Source: Hofstenia miamia (taxonomy: Eukaryota > Xenacoelomorpha > Acoela). From it: a stretch of 64,000 nucleotides of DNA. Location: the NCBI GenBank assembly GCA_004352715.1, contig SCFE01000028.1, positions 160,475-224,474 on the forward strand, read 5' to 3'. Position numbers and translations under genes: made by a program. Of the stretch, positions 47,239 through 58,205 are shown in pieces. How positions within the stretch are numbered: the stretch's first letter is position 1; the number at the start of each line of letters is the position of its first letter. Below the pieces are notes generated by a model. That model saw only the letters and a program-made list of their open reading frames with translations. It had not been told where the DNA came from and ran no database searches.

Positions 47239-47807
47239 ATGTATTTGTTAGCATCTATAAACTAATATACAAACAATGGTAAATATTGTATACAAATAAT
47301 TCAAATTTTACAATTATTTACTTTTAAAGGTATGTGAATAGGCTTTGCTGCGTACATCCTTGTTTAATTTTTGCTAGATTTTGAATTCATTGCTTTTGCT
47401 TAAGATTTTGGTGTTTTTAATATTAAGGCTCAAATTTTTGAATATAACTGCAGCTATTAGGAAAAAAGAGAACTTGGCATAGTTATTGTTGATTGGAATA
47501 TGTTTAATAAATGAGCTTTTACGCACTTTATAAACTAGATATTTTTATGCAGTGTCCTTAATAACACTCGGAGACATGTTTAATATAATTTGGAAAAACT
47601 TAACAACCAAAAGGTATGTCACATATTGAATTGAACGAATGATCTTAAGTTCTTTGTATATGAAGGATACATGCAAAGCTCCAAAGACCACACAATAGAT
47701 GCATAGTCCAATTCGTCACTTTCTCGGTCTTCTCCATTTATTTTTGTAATGGCCCAGGCATTACAACGGGACTACTTCAGCCTTTCATAACCTCCTTGTT
47801 TCTTCTG

Positions 47808-48290
47808 TCAACTCCCTGCCTCGTCTATTTTCTTTTTTCCTTTACTTTCTACATTCATTTCCTTTGGTACTGCTATGTCTAACACTGGTACCATTGTTTC
47901 CTCTTTGACGACCACTACTACTATGTACGGCCTCCGTGCTTCTATCACCTTGCTCGTCTGTATGTTGAAGTCACACTGTATCTTAACCTGCCCATTCTCT
48001 ATGACGCCCTGTGGCTTGTACTCATAACACTTGTCCCCTGCTTCTAACCCATGTTGACTGCTTAAGCTCATATGCACCATTCTTCCCACTTTGTCATGCA
48101 TGAACTTACACTCATTCTGTGCCAACTACTCACACCCTGCTATAAGATGATCTACTGTCTCCAAATTTTCTTACATAGCCTACACTTATTACTTACATCA
48201 ACTCGGGAGTCTATGTGCTTTGTCCAATTTGTCCTTATTGCTTTCTTCTTGGCTATTTTAAAGGAGGTAAAATTTCCAATTTTTGGCCTC
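47808..48290 (-). pseudogene. C-terminal domain of a non-LTR retrotransposon polyprotein
   Basis: A minus-strand fragment of about 160 residues. It opens with a degenerate zinc-knuckle-like part (CRLCKKIWRQ, AGCEXLAQNECKFMHDKV), continues with DFNIQTSKVIEARRP, and ends with a VLDIAVPKE motif. The layout resembles the region after the reverse transcriptase in many invertebrate non-LTR elements, including a PD-x-V...D-hydrophobic-AVP pattern reminiscent of a restriction-like endonuclease. The usual Asp after RRP is Tyr here, so any nuclease would be impaired. The reverse transcriptase itself is absent. Confidence 0.6.
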
Positions 48291-49750
48291 TAAATTTTCA
48301 CATTTGGGATTTTCTCTGAAAATTTCAATATTTTCCTCTCACAGGTGTAATTTTTGTGGGAATGGCTTGAAAATTTGCATAGCCCTTGGAAATCAGAGTA
48401 ATTATGCCTAGCTAAAATAAATAACATTTTTGTCCAAAATTGCCTGAGCTTTAAACCCTTAATTTTTTTAAAGAAAAATAATTTCAAGAAAAAAAGTAGG
48501 GGGGGGGTTCACAGCAAAACTGGCAATAGCAGAGACAAGGCATTTTTAGAAACAACAACGGATTTTTAGAACCCCAGCTTGACATTGAACATTTTATCTT
48601 TAAGCTGTAGCCTAAAGGAAGGCCTCAAAAATGGTCTGTTTTTTGGTAATTTTCCCATATTGCACATAAACTTACTAACATAATTTCAATTTTGTTTTAG
48701 GTATAGGACTAGTTCATAATGTACTTATAGTTGCTAAGGTTGCGTGCAGATATGATATAAATTACACCATCTAGAGGCAAAAAAATGTAACAAAATCAGT
48801 TAATTCTTAATTTAAGGCCACATAGCTCATTATCCATTAAAGGTAGTAGATTAAAATTTTGCATGGAGATAGCCAGTATTGGTCTTAGTGGAAATATATA
48901 AAAGCCTAATTAATTTAGGCAAAAATTGCCTCAGCCTCAAAGTCTAATATAAAATATTTCAAAGCACAATTTTCCATAAATTATTTGGAAAAACCTGATT
49001 TTTGTTATGAAGATAGATTATCCCAAAATAGGAACACATATAAACACAGAAGCCTATTGAATCATTTTTTGGCCTTTGAGAGAAGGTCAAATTTTCAATT
49101 TTTACCAAAATGAAGATTTTGCTCTAAATTTTTAATCAAAATTCCTTTAAATCAAAAATTACAACAGATGGAAAAGCAAAATTTTGCATGAGCATTTCAA
49201 ATCTGAAGATATGACTACAAGAAGAAAATTAAATATGTTGGGTTTAAATTGCATGAGCCTTAAATTTTTGGAAAAAAAATTTTATAGAAAAACTACAGGG
49301 GGGTCCCACAGGAAAACTGAAGATGGCAGAAAATTAAGACAAAGCATTTTTAAAATCAACAAGGGATTTTGAGAACCCCAGACTGAAATTGAATATTCTA
49401 GCTTTAAGCCTGAGCTTTCAACAAGGCCTCAAAAACAGTCTATTTATTATTTTCCCACATTGCTTTTAAACTTACTAACATAATTTCAATTTTATTTTAG
49501 GTGTCGGACTAGTACATAATGTACTTATAGTTGCTAATGTTGGGTGCGGATATCACAGAAATTACGCCATCTAGAGGCAAAAAACTAAAAATGTTACAAA
49601 ATCAGTCAAATTCCTTAACTTAAGTACACATAGCTTCTTATCTATTAAAGACACCAACTTGAAATTTTGCAGGAAGGTAGCCAGTATAGTAATTAGTTGA
49701 AATTTTTAAAAGCCTATTAAATTAGGCCAAAATTGCCTTAGCCTCAAAGA
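48280..49750 (+). repeat. Tandem direct repeat, ~830-bp unit, two copies
   Basis: Copy 1 (about 48280-48960) and copy 2 (about 49070-49750) share, in order, a short G run before CACAG, TTTTGAGAACCCCAG-like text, AGGCCTCAAAAA, ACTTACTAACATAATTTCAA, GGACTAGT-CATAATGTAC, CATCTAGAGGCAAAAAA and GCCTCAAAG. Overall similarity is about 75-80 percent by eye. The second half is better conserved than the first. Confidence 0.75.
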
Positions 49751-49754
49751 CTAA

Positions 49755-50090
49755 TAATTAGGAAGAAATATACGGGAAATATCTTAATGCAATCTTAAGT
49801 TCAAATATTTCTCTAAGCAATATACAGTATATACTTAAAAATTAGGTAGAAATATACAAGAAATACCTTTAAGCTATCCTCAATTTAAACAAATATATAA
49901 GCAATATATGTTTTCTACTTAAAAATATACAAGAAATACCTTTAGGCTATCCTAAGTTCAAATATTTCTCTAAGCAATATACAGTATATACTTAAAAATT
50001 AGGTAGAAATATACAAGAAATACCTTTAAGCTATCCTCAATTTAAACATTTATATAAGCAATATATGTTTTCTACTTAACAATTTGGAAA
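49755..50090 (+). repeat. Minisatellite of alternating ~75-85-bp units
   Basis: Four to five units built on AGAAATATACAAGAAATACC, TTTAAGCTATCCTCAATTTA and AAGCAATATATGTTTTCTAC. A longer unit of about 160 bp is visible because alternate units are nearly identical (49830-49915 and 49995-50080). Confidence 0.85.
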
Positions 50091-50179
50091 AACCTTAAAT
50101 CAATCCTATGTTATTGAGAATTGTGATCTGCAAACTAAATGAACCTTCCACTTTTGTAACTCATCTTTAGATGAGTTTG

Positions 50180-50850
50180 CTCAAAAGGTGAGCAAAGCAA
50201 GCCTCTTGACTTTGCTAAGTTACCTCAAAAACACTTGGAAATTTACCTTGGTCATTTAGCATTTGCCTGGCCCATTATTGCGCCATGGGGCCTTATCAAA
50301 CAGTTCTACCATAATCTGGATAGGCCAAATTTGCTAATTCTTATTTGTTACTTATATCTAGCTGCCCCACATTATATTTGTTGGAACCATCAATACTCAG
50401 AATCACAGATATGGTACTCAGACACTTCAGACTTTGCATTGGGCTCTGTGAAGGTTTCGATGAAATCACCTGCATAATTTAGTATGAAGGTTCTAGATTG
50501 CTTTCTGAATTGCCATATATATACAAAAGAACTATTAGCCTTGTTCATTACATGCAGTTTAGCAACAGCAGGATCTGTCATATTATACTGATTCAAGACT
50601 GCTTTACTATGCGTCAAAGAAGTATAAAGCACTACCATATTCAGAACTCAAACTCTCAATGGCGCTCAATATGTTAATATATTTCAAGGATATTATTGTT
50701 AAGTGGGTACCTAGTGCTAGTAATCTAGCCAATGCTCCTTCACATGATTTGAATACATTTGTAGACTTTCCTATTTGTACAAAGACGTCAATACTCAACC
50801 CCTTACTAACTGCCTTACAAACCTTTGATATACATATAAAAGGGTGAGTA
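50180..50850 (+). pseudogene. Retroelement RNase H domain fragment
   Basis: The plus strand, with one stop (50475) and one frameshift near 50590, encodes a connection region (LGHLAFAWPIIAPWGLIKQF) and then an RNase H fold. The first acid is in WYSDTSDFALG, the second in YTKELLAL, the third in TDSRLLYYASKKY, and the C-terminal motif is VKWVPSASNLANAPSHD. These four sites in this order identify the RNase H that follows a reverse transcriptase. The VPS-x-x-N-x-A-x-APS ending is found in DIRS-type and in para-retrovirus-like elements, so the family is undecided. The reverse transcriptase is missing. It ends about 85 bp from the stop of the oppositely oriented polymerase relic. Confidence 0.55.
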
Positions 50851-50933
50851 ATGACAACAATATCAGTTTGTTGCTTTGTATTACTTGGATACATGATACA
50901 TGAATATATAATACTATAATTAATAAGTTTACC

Positions 50934-51437
50934 TTAATGTCCATAAGGCAGACTTTGATATTTATCAAGGAGGTAGCACTTTTCATCATAAAGTGTTAGA
51001 GAAGTTTTGTTGGTGGTCTTTACAGCAATTTGATGATTGTAACTTCTTATGGCTGTCATTGAATGATGAACAATTTCTTCTTTATTAAAATTGATTTGAA
51101 GAGATTGTTACTCATCTTCTTGACAGCCCCCCCAGCCCACTTAGTGTTGGCCTTCTCATTGCATTTATTATTGGAAGCATATTGAACTGAATACATTTTT
51201 TATTTCAGGGCAACCACCTGACTGATGACATCACCACCAAGCTCATCCTTGACATTCAAATATGTTTTCTTGTTTGTTTCACTAAAGAGTGGTGAATTAG
51301 ATGGATAACTTCAAAAATAAAAGTGGCTTGACATTGAGGCTAGATCTTCATAGACATTTCTAGTCTTTATTCTGTAGAGGAGGGAGTCTGTGTCACTGTA
51401 TAAAATTGTGATTTTATTTTCAAATACTGGCTTCATG
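50934..51437 (-). pseudogene. Polinton-type DNA polymerase B, C-terminal part
   Basis: The downstream piece of a protein-primed family B DNA polymerase, on the minus strand. It shows the motif C catalytic box LYSDTDSLLY at 51377-51403 with both aspartates, then YPSNSPLF, KDELGGDVISQVVALK, a degraded KMYSVQY segment, and a tail RSYNHQIAVKTTNKTSL ending LPYGH and a stop at 50934. These blocks and the YGH ending are typical of Polinton/Maverick polymerases, which copy the element using a terminal protein primer. Frameshifts near 51205 and 51075 show decay. The upstream part of the same gene resumes at 61387 beyond a 9.9-kb insertion. Confidence 0.85.
51432..51437. repeat. 6-bp target duplication TTCATG, left
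   Basis: TTCATG here and at 61387-61392 bracket the inserted element exactly. A 6-bp target duplication is characteristic of Polinton/Maverick integration. Confidence 0.85.
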
Positions 51438-51622
51438 AGTAGTTATATAGAGCGCTAGGACGTCCCTATGGGACACCCTGAAGTGCTCGTAACAACCCAT
51501 CACTATTTGCCACATGGAAATGAAGTGATTCTATTGGACGCCATCTAGCAACAAAATATTTTTGACAAAACTAAAATGAGCAAACTAATTTTTTAGACAA
51601 TTTGTTTAGACCAAAGTGGATA
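51438..51622 (+). repeat. Terminal inverted repeat, left
   Basis: 185 bp, the inverse of 61202-61386 with a single difference (AGCGCTAGG against AGCACTAGG). It contains CTAGATGGCG in reverse orientation at about 51540-51549. Confidence 0.92.
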
Positions 51623-51824
51623 AATTAATTCATGAATAATATGAGGGGGCGTGGTTACAGAGTGCAGTTATTTACACATTATATAATCAATCTATGAATA
51701 ATTTTAGAATTTACATGTGTACGTGTTGGAGGATTTGTTATATATGCTAGCAATCTTAATGAATAATGTATACTAACATTATATCTCATTATTAATGGGT
51801 GGTTGTATTGAATCAAGTCAAGTC

Positions 51825-52035
51825 TATGACGTATCATAGTATTTGGAATAATATTTGGTCATGTATATGTAAAATTTACATAGGTGTATAATAAACGTCT
51901 TAACAAATTAGCCTATTTGCAGAAAATTTCCTAAGTATTGTTAATAAATTAGTTGCTTTGTATGCAAATTGATTGATATTTTAAAACGTGAAGGCGTATT
52001 TGTCTTAAGAAAAATACAAGAATCTTCAAAATACA
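51825..52035 (+). repeat. Internal inverted repeat, partner at 56971-57190
   Basis: It is the reverse complement, with about 10 percent difference, of 56971-57190 (shared strings include TATACATGACCAGATATT-like, AAACGTCTTAACAAATTAGCC and AATTGATTGATATTTAAAA-like). It lies just inside the left terminal repeat, so the partner may be the subterminal part of a second element copy in opposite orientation. Confidence 0.8.
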
Positions 52036-52049
52036 TAATTTTATATAAA

Positions 52050-52290
52050 ATTTTGTGTGCATATTATTTTGGAGGGTGTAAATACATATTCCTTGACAGA
52101 TTTATTTTTACATGCTTCTATTTACGTTAAAACATTGTCAGGTGTAACATCATTTTTATAACTATACTGTGTTTAATTTACTTCAATCTTGGAAACATAT
52201 GTATAATTTCAACAAAGCTCATTAGTAGACAGAAAAGCTGGAAATTCCATCATTTTAACTAGAATGGCGTGTTTTTAATGCAAAAATAAA
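52050..52290 (+). repeat. Internal direct repeat, partner at 53125-53480
   Basis: Shared text includes GTAAATACATATTCCTTG, AGATTTATTTTT, AACAAAGCTCATTAG and TTAACTAGAA. The second copy carries the tRNA-like sequence at 53258-53329 between its two halves. Confidence 0.7.
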
Positions 52291-53257
52291 TCTTTGTGGG
52301 AAGATTAATTGCGGAGGATGCTTTCTTATTTACTATGGTAAGTCATTTTTATGCTTTGAAATGTAAAATTCTCTTTGTATGACAGAGATTTCAATGCTTT
52401 TAACACATAGCAATGGCGTCACAAAGACTCATATTAAGCAGAATGGGTTACATTTTTACAAATTATAGAGAACTTGTGTGCGATCAACGTCATTAAATAT
52501 ATTATTAATGAAAGCGGCATCTATATGTATAAATCCTACTGGTGAGATCACCTGTATAATTTTTCAGAAAAGAGAAATTGCCTTTATCATGTAAGTTTTG
52601 ATATCACACGTCTGTAAAGTTAACTCGTCTTTATGCATAACCCATGTTTTACTTTTCCAAAAATGAGTTTGTTTTTATCATATATTACACTTGTAATGAA
52701 ATATCTCTCGTTTTTCTGGATTTGAATATTACCAAAACGAATGGAATTTTACAAATGAAAAATAATAGCATATTTGAAAAGGCGATGTGTAACCCCTTGC
52801 ATGTATTGTATTGATTCCCGAGAAATTATCATATTCTGCTATAGTCAGTGAACTTAACTCAGTTTCAGAAGAACCTTGTTATGTAAAATACATATCACTA
52901 TGAGTTGTCCATTGGTGAGCAGTTTACAATTTGCAGTGTGTATTCAACTCATACAAAGTGCGGCCCTACGGTAAAAATTATTTTGTAAAACGGAAATTGT
53001 TTTTTCTTCTCAAATGATTTGCACATCGAGCTGATGTATGGTTTAAAATGTTAATTGGACTTAAAGTTCTTCAATGTCAGAATAAACCATTGAAATATTT
53101 TGGTTGTAATCCAAGTATTATGCTGAAATTTAGCGTGTATATTTATTTTAGAAAGTATAAATACATATTCCTTGTTAGATTTATTTTTTCTCCTTGCATA
53201 TATTTTACATAAATTATCAATTTTTTAGCTAAAACCATGAAAAAATAAGAAATACTT

Positions 53258-53329
53258 TGGATGGACCGGATTCGAACCGATAGACCCATGTCAGAAATTG
53301 ACTGGTGTAATGCCAATTACAACCATCCA
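53258..53329 (-). tRNA. tRNA-like sequence (pseudogene or SINE head)
   Basis: 72 nt on the minus strand. The acceptor stem is a perfect 7 bp (TGGATGG with CCATCCA), the D stem 4 bp (GTAA/TTAC), and the T arm ATCGG-TTCGAAT-CCGGT with a perfect B-box GGTTCGAATCC. The anticodon arm is irregular: GTC-AATTTCT-GAC has a bulged A in the outer stem and no T at position 33. It is therefore probably a degenerate tRNA or tRNA-derived element and not a working tRNA. No CCA is encoded, as expected in animals. Confidence 0.5.
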
Positions 53330-53716
53330 TTTATCTAATTTACATTAAAGCTATGCATTGATGCGTTAGGTGAACATTTTGTGTCTTAGAAATATATGCA
53401 ACAGTTTAACAAAGCTCATTAGAATGAAGAAATGTTGAAAATTTCCCTCATGTTAACTAGAACAATGTGTTTTTATGTTTTGAAATGCGAAATTATCTTT
53501 TTTCCATGTCATTTATACAACCAACAAAATTATTTAATGTTTGTTCAAATCATAAAAATATTCTAGAACATACACATATAGATATATTTTTATAGCAATG
53601 ACTAATGGCTAGTTATTTGAATAACCTCTCCATGCTGGGAAATGGGAATCAGAAATAGTTTATGCCATCAATTAATGGTAACGTCTCTTAGAGGGTATAA
53701 TGCCTTTCTAACCATA

Positions 53717-54752
53717 TTTGTTATAACAATTGGTCATTACTATAATTCCATCTTGTGTACACATATAACATATAGTGTGAATATTAGCAAAGCATGGTTA
53801 ATCAAACTTCAATAGAAATTGGAGATATAATCATACCATCATACAACAGAGAGATATTGATTAATTTTCATGTTAGAGGCCTTAGTGATCAGATGTACCA
53901 ATGCATTTCATACTAATAATTAAATTTACAACACATAGCATGGCTTTCTATTGTGTCAATCATTCACCATGAAAACATAAAATATACGCCATTATTAAAC
54001 ACATAAAGCCTTGGAGGGGTAAATCAATTACAATGGTAGATCAGATATATTCAAGCTACCATGTAAAGAGATATAAATTTAATAATTACTAGGGGATGCG
54101 GGCGTGCATCTGATCATTATATCTAGTAACACGTCAATAATTCGCTAAAACAACAAAAACCTATTAGTATGCCAACCATACATTGCAAAAAAGATACTTT
54201 GCGAAACATTTTTAGCGATGGAATTATATAATTAATGAAAAATCAGCAGAATTCTCGAGTTAAACAAAAACATTGTTCAATTTTTACATGGATTGTGTGG
54301 TAATTTATTTGACAACATAAATCTTATTATAATTTCAATAGCAAATATCATACTAATTTTGTTTAATTATGGAAATATGCTAGGATTTTATGAAAAATTT
54401 TATCCAAATACAACAACTGATGCCAGCTATGAATGTGACATATACGGCGGGAATCACTTCTTAATGGTAGAATCCGATATTGTCGAACCTCAATTTGTTG
54501 GTAGCACTCAATTACCACTACTGGATAAATCCCCATTGCTGTTAACACAAATTGCCAAACTGAGTATCATGCCCATAATACATCATGAAAAGCGAAATTC
54601 ATTGTATAAGCCTATGTCAAGATCGTACATTGATAGAATAAACGTAAAGTTTTGTAGTGAACAAGGTCAGATAATAGAATTCACTGGGACTGAAAGACTG
54701 TATATAACGTTGGATATTTGCACAGAATGATGGAAAATCAAAAAATTATTGA
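53717..54752 (+). repeat. Internal direct repeat (~1050-bp unit), copy 1
   Basis: Starts TTTGTTATAACAATTGGTC. A near-identical unit begins at 54767. The unit contains the structural-protein-like ORF. Divergence over the first 650 bp is only a few bases, implying a very recent duplication or two haplotypes joined. Confidence 0.9.
54293..54730 (+). CDS. Polinton structural-protein-like fragment, copy 1
   Basis: An open frame ending in TGA at 54728-54730. It has no ATG at the 5' edge (the frame opens through TTG). The first in-frame ATG is at 54377, and CTAG just after it could be a splice acceptor. The conserved-looking half has HFLMVESDIVEPQFVGS, LPLLDKSPLLL, YKPMSRSYIDRINVKF and a last strand EFTGTERLYITLDI. 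This order (a DIVE-x-Q-VG strand, PLL, then SYID-x-I-x-V...ITL near the C-terminus) resembles the last third of capsid-associated proteins found in Polintons and related viruses. That is inference from motif style, not a database match. The upstream jelly-roll part was not recognised. It is the best-preserved gene in the inserted element. Confidence 0.5.
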   Translation: MCGNLFDNINLIIISIANIILILFNYGNMLGFYEKFYPNTTTDASYECDIYGGNHFLMVESDIVEPQFVGSTQLPLLDKSPLLLTQIAKLSIMPIIHHEKRNSLYKPMSRSYIDRINVKFCSEQGQIIEFTGTERLYITLDICTE

Positions 54753-54766
54753 ATGGATGTTTCTAG

Positions 54767-55604
54767 TTTGTTATAACAATTGGTCATTACTATAATTCCA
54801 TCTTGTGTACACATATAACATATAGTGTGAATATTAGCAAAGCATGGTTAATCAAACTTCAATAGAAATTGGAGATATAATCATACCATCATACAACAGA
54901 GAGATATTGATTAATTTTCATGTTAGAGGCCTTAGTGATCAGATGTACCAATGCATTTCATACTAATAATTAAATTTACAACACATAGCATGGCTTTCTA
55001 TTGTGTCAATCATTCACCATGAAAACATAAAATATACGCCATTATTAAACACATAAAGCCTTGGAGGGTTAAATCAATTACAATGGTAGATCAGATATAT
55101 TCAAGCTACCATGTAAAGAGATATAAATTTAATAATTACTAGGGGATGCGGGCGTGCATCTGATCATTATATCTAGTAACACGTCAATAATTCGCTAAAA
55201 CAACAAAAACCTATTAGTATGCCAACCATACATTGCAAAAAGGAAACTTCACGGAACATTTTTAGCGATGGAATTATATATTTAATGAAAAATCAGCAGA
55301 ATTCTCGAGTTAAACAAAAACATTGTTCAATTTTTACATGGATTGTGTGGTAATTTATTTGACAACATAAATCTTATTATAATTTCAATAGCAAATATCA
55401 TACTAATTTTGTTTAATTATGGAAATATGCTAGGATTTTATGAAAAATTTTATCCAAATACAACAACCAATGCATACTATGAACGCGAGATATACGGTGG
55501 AAATCATGTTTAATGGTATAAATCAATATTTAGAACCTCAATTTGTTGGATGCACACTACTACTCATATTGGATAAATTTCCTTGATGCTGGGATATGGT
55601 GTAA
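54767..55604 (+). repeat. Internal direct repeat (~1050-bp unit), copy 2, cut at N
   Basis: Follows copy 1 nearly base for base to about 55465, then diverges before the N at 55605. Its ORF is broken by several stops and changes (GGAAATCATGTTTAATGG region), so it is a decayed paralogue and not an exact assembly duplicate. Confidence 0.85.
55340..55604 (+). pseudogene. Polinton structural-protein-like fragment, copy 2 (broken)
   Basis: Same 5' part as the ORF at 54293, then TNAYYERE for the region TDASYECD and a stop soon after (CATGTTTAATGG). The sequence ends at the single N. Confidence 0.55.
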
Positions 55605-55605
55605 N
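55605..55605. other. Single-N join
   Basis: The sequence after the N restarts at GGATTTTATGAAAAATTT, a point already passed in copy 2. This marks a join of overlapping paralogous or allelic contigs. Confidence 0.85.
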
Positions 55606-55944
55606 GGATTTTATGAAAAATTTTATCCAAATACAACAACTGATGCCAGCTATGAACGCGATATATACGGTGGGAATCACTTTTTAATGGTAGAATCCGA
55701 TATTGTCGAACCTCAATTTGTTGGTAGCACTCGATTACCACTACTGGATAAATCCCCATTGCTGTTAACACAAACCAAGTACTATGCCCATAATACATCA
55801 CGAAAAGCGAAATCCAGTGTATAAGCCGGTGTCAAGATCATACATTGATAGAATAAACGTAAAGTTTTGTAGTGAACAAGGTCAGATAATAGAATTCACT
55901 GGGACTGGAAGACTGTATATAACGTTGGATATTCGTACAGAATG
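55606..55944 (+). pseudogene. Polinton structural-protein-like fragment, copy 3 (frameshifted)
   Basis: Very close to copy 1 (54390-54730) up to LLTQ. A short deletion near 55775 then shifts the frame to an early stop, while the DNA for the C-terminal strand (EFTGT, YITLDI) is still present out of frame. Its GAACGCGATATATAC against GAATGTGACATATAC shows it is a separate allele or paralogue. Confidence 0.6.
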
Positions 55945-56799
55945 ATGGAAAATCAAAAAATTATTTCATTTAATATTTGTAGTGTTTTTTAATTAAATAA
56001 ATCTATCGACATTAGTTTTCCAAGTTGTAAATTGTAATGCAATATTCAGTTTTTTCAGAGTTTGATTTATGGACGGTTGAATTTCTCCCAGCATGGGTAA
56101 GTTATTTTTACATTTAAATAATACGATTATGCGAAAATTGCATGTTTAACGTGAATAAAAATTTTTGTAAGGGAAAACACAACATCTCATGTTGGGATAA
56201 TGTGTAAATAAAATAAAATAGAAAAGAAAAATAATTTACCAAAAAGAAGCTCTGTTTCCATCACATTTTCAAAATAACGAGATTTTGTTTGATATATTTT
56301 ACAAGTAGGTGATTTTGGTCAAACGTCATAGAACTATTCTCAAAATAGAAAATTAAGTTTATAAAATAAAAATGTTTGCTTAAGAACAAAATTTACTAAA
56401 AATATTATAACAAAATAATTGAAAAGAATAATTATTTTTAAAAGTTGATGCGTTGTTTTCAAAAAGTTTATATCTCCGCCATTCTCTTTGTTACAATTTC
56501 ACGTTATACAGTTGGATAAAATGAATCAATGATTTGAAGTCGGTTTTAACATTGTAGCGAACCTGGTTAACATTTTTTCCAAAAAGAACTCGGTACGTAA
56601 TTTAATTGTTTTATTCGAGTGTATTCATTTAGTATTTCACTTTCCAGTATACTTGTTTTTGGAATAGTTGAATTTTACGTATTAATATATTTTCATTGAT
56701 TATTATCTCTTTACATCGTTCATGTAAATTTTTATATACGCTTTTGATTAAAAGTAAATTATGAAAAAAGTCAAAATGTTTTTAATTACTTTTGCAATT

Positions 56800-56969
56800 G
56801 ATTGAATTGACTAATGAGAATTATTTAGACGCAATAATTTTTTTAACTAACAATGCGAATTACGCATTTATGTTTTTTGTTTCAAATTATTTTTGCGATT
56901 GATTGAGTTGACTAATGAGAATTATTTAGACGCAATAATTTTTTAAATAGTATTGCGAATTATGAATTT
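56800..56969 (+). repeat. Tandem duplication, ~87-bp unit
   Basis: Two copies of a unit holding GACTAATGAGAATTATTTAG and ACGCAATAATTTTTT, followed by AATGCGAATTA or ATTGCGAATTA. The second ends at the N at 56970. Confidence 0.85.
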
Positions 56970-56970
56970 N
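56970..56970. other. Single-N join
   Basis: After this N the sequence is the reverse complement of a segment near the left end of the element (51825-52035), so the join may connect two different copies. Confidence 0.85.
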
Positions 56971-57190
56971 ATGTATTTTAAAGATTCCTGTATTTTTCTT
57001 AAGACAAATATACCTTCACGTTTTTAAATATCAATCAATTTGCATACAACGCACCTAATTTATTAACAATACTTAGGAAATTTTTTGAAAATAGGCTAAT
57101 TTGTTAAGACGTTTATTATACACTTATGTAAAGTTTGTATATACATGACCAGATATTCTTCCAAATACTATGATACGTCGTAGACTTGGC
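56971..57190 (-). repeat. Internal inverted repeat, partner of 51825-52035
   Basis: Inverse copy of the subterminal left region of the element, about 90 percent similar by eye. Confidence 0.8.
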
Positions 57191-58205
57191 TTGATTCAAA
57201 GAGTGAGTCAAGGATGGTTGAATTTCTCCACTGCGGGTAAGTTATTTTTACAATAAAATAATACCATTAAGTGAAAAATGATTTCTTGTATATGTTTAAC
57301 ATCAATGAAAATTTTCTGCTGAGACTTGATTTGCATGATGAAAACACTATATATATTATCAGTGCAATGTGTAAAGAAACTAAATTACAAAGTGAAAAAA
57401 CGATAGCAAAAAACTGTAAGAGAGAATTTCTTCTTTCATAGCATTAAAACGCCAACTCCTTCACAACTGGAAACAAGTAATTTAATGTTGGTAAAGAATA
57501 TGTATTGACATTATCGCAATAAATTCATCTTTCCATTGTCGGATGCTTTTTTAACAGTAATTTGTTTTTGGTCAAATGCTATAATTCAAATCTCTCAGCA
57601 AAGAAATTAATTGCAAGAAAAATAAATTAACGAAAAAATTAACTTGAAAAAATAAATTTACCAAGAAATTTGCAATAAATAATTAGTGAAATAGAATTAA
57701 TTTTTAAAATAGTGTTGATGTTTACAAAATTTCTTTGTTCTTCTATTCTATTTTACTTGACTTGACATGACGTAGTAATCATGGTTTCAGTTTAGTTTTT
57801 AATGAAGAATGCATAATTTAAAGCATTTTTTCACCCAATTAAGATGTTTTCACTTTAAAAAGACTTTGTTTATCAAATAATCATCTTGACATGCAGGAGA
57901 TTGAAGGCGCTAATGGTTTTCATCATAGTGAATTCGAGTGGATTTTTCATTATAAATCTTAAAAGATCAAATTAACTAACTTTGTTTGCCAATTTACAGG
58001 TATTTACACGTTTAAAATGGGTATGTATCATGGATTAACAAGTGTGTCATCGTATTTACGCATTAAAGTTACAAAGCAGAAAACCATGGTGATGTTTGTA
58101 GCTACGCAAAAGTCAATGAAATAAGGTGAACACGTGAAAAACATGCAGTTGGTTGTTTTATCAGTCATGACGCCTTTTTTGAAATCTGACGTGTTTTTCG
58201 AGTTG

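Noticed and set aside
49755-50090. Possible CRISPR array
   Set aside because: The units are tandem and adjacent, diverge gradually and have no unique spacers between identical short repeats; this is a minisatellite in animal DNA.
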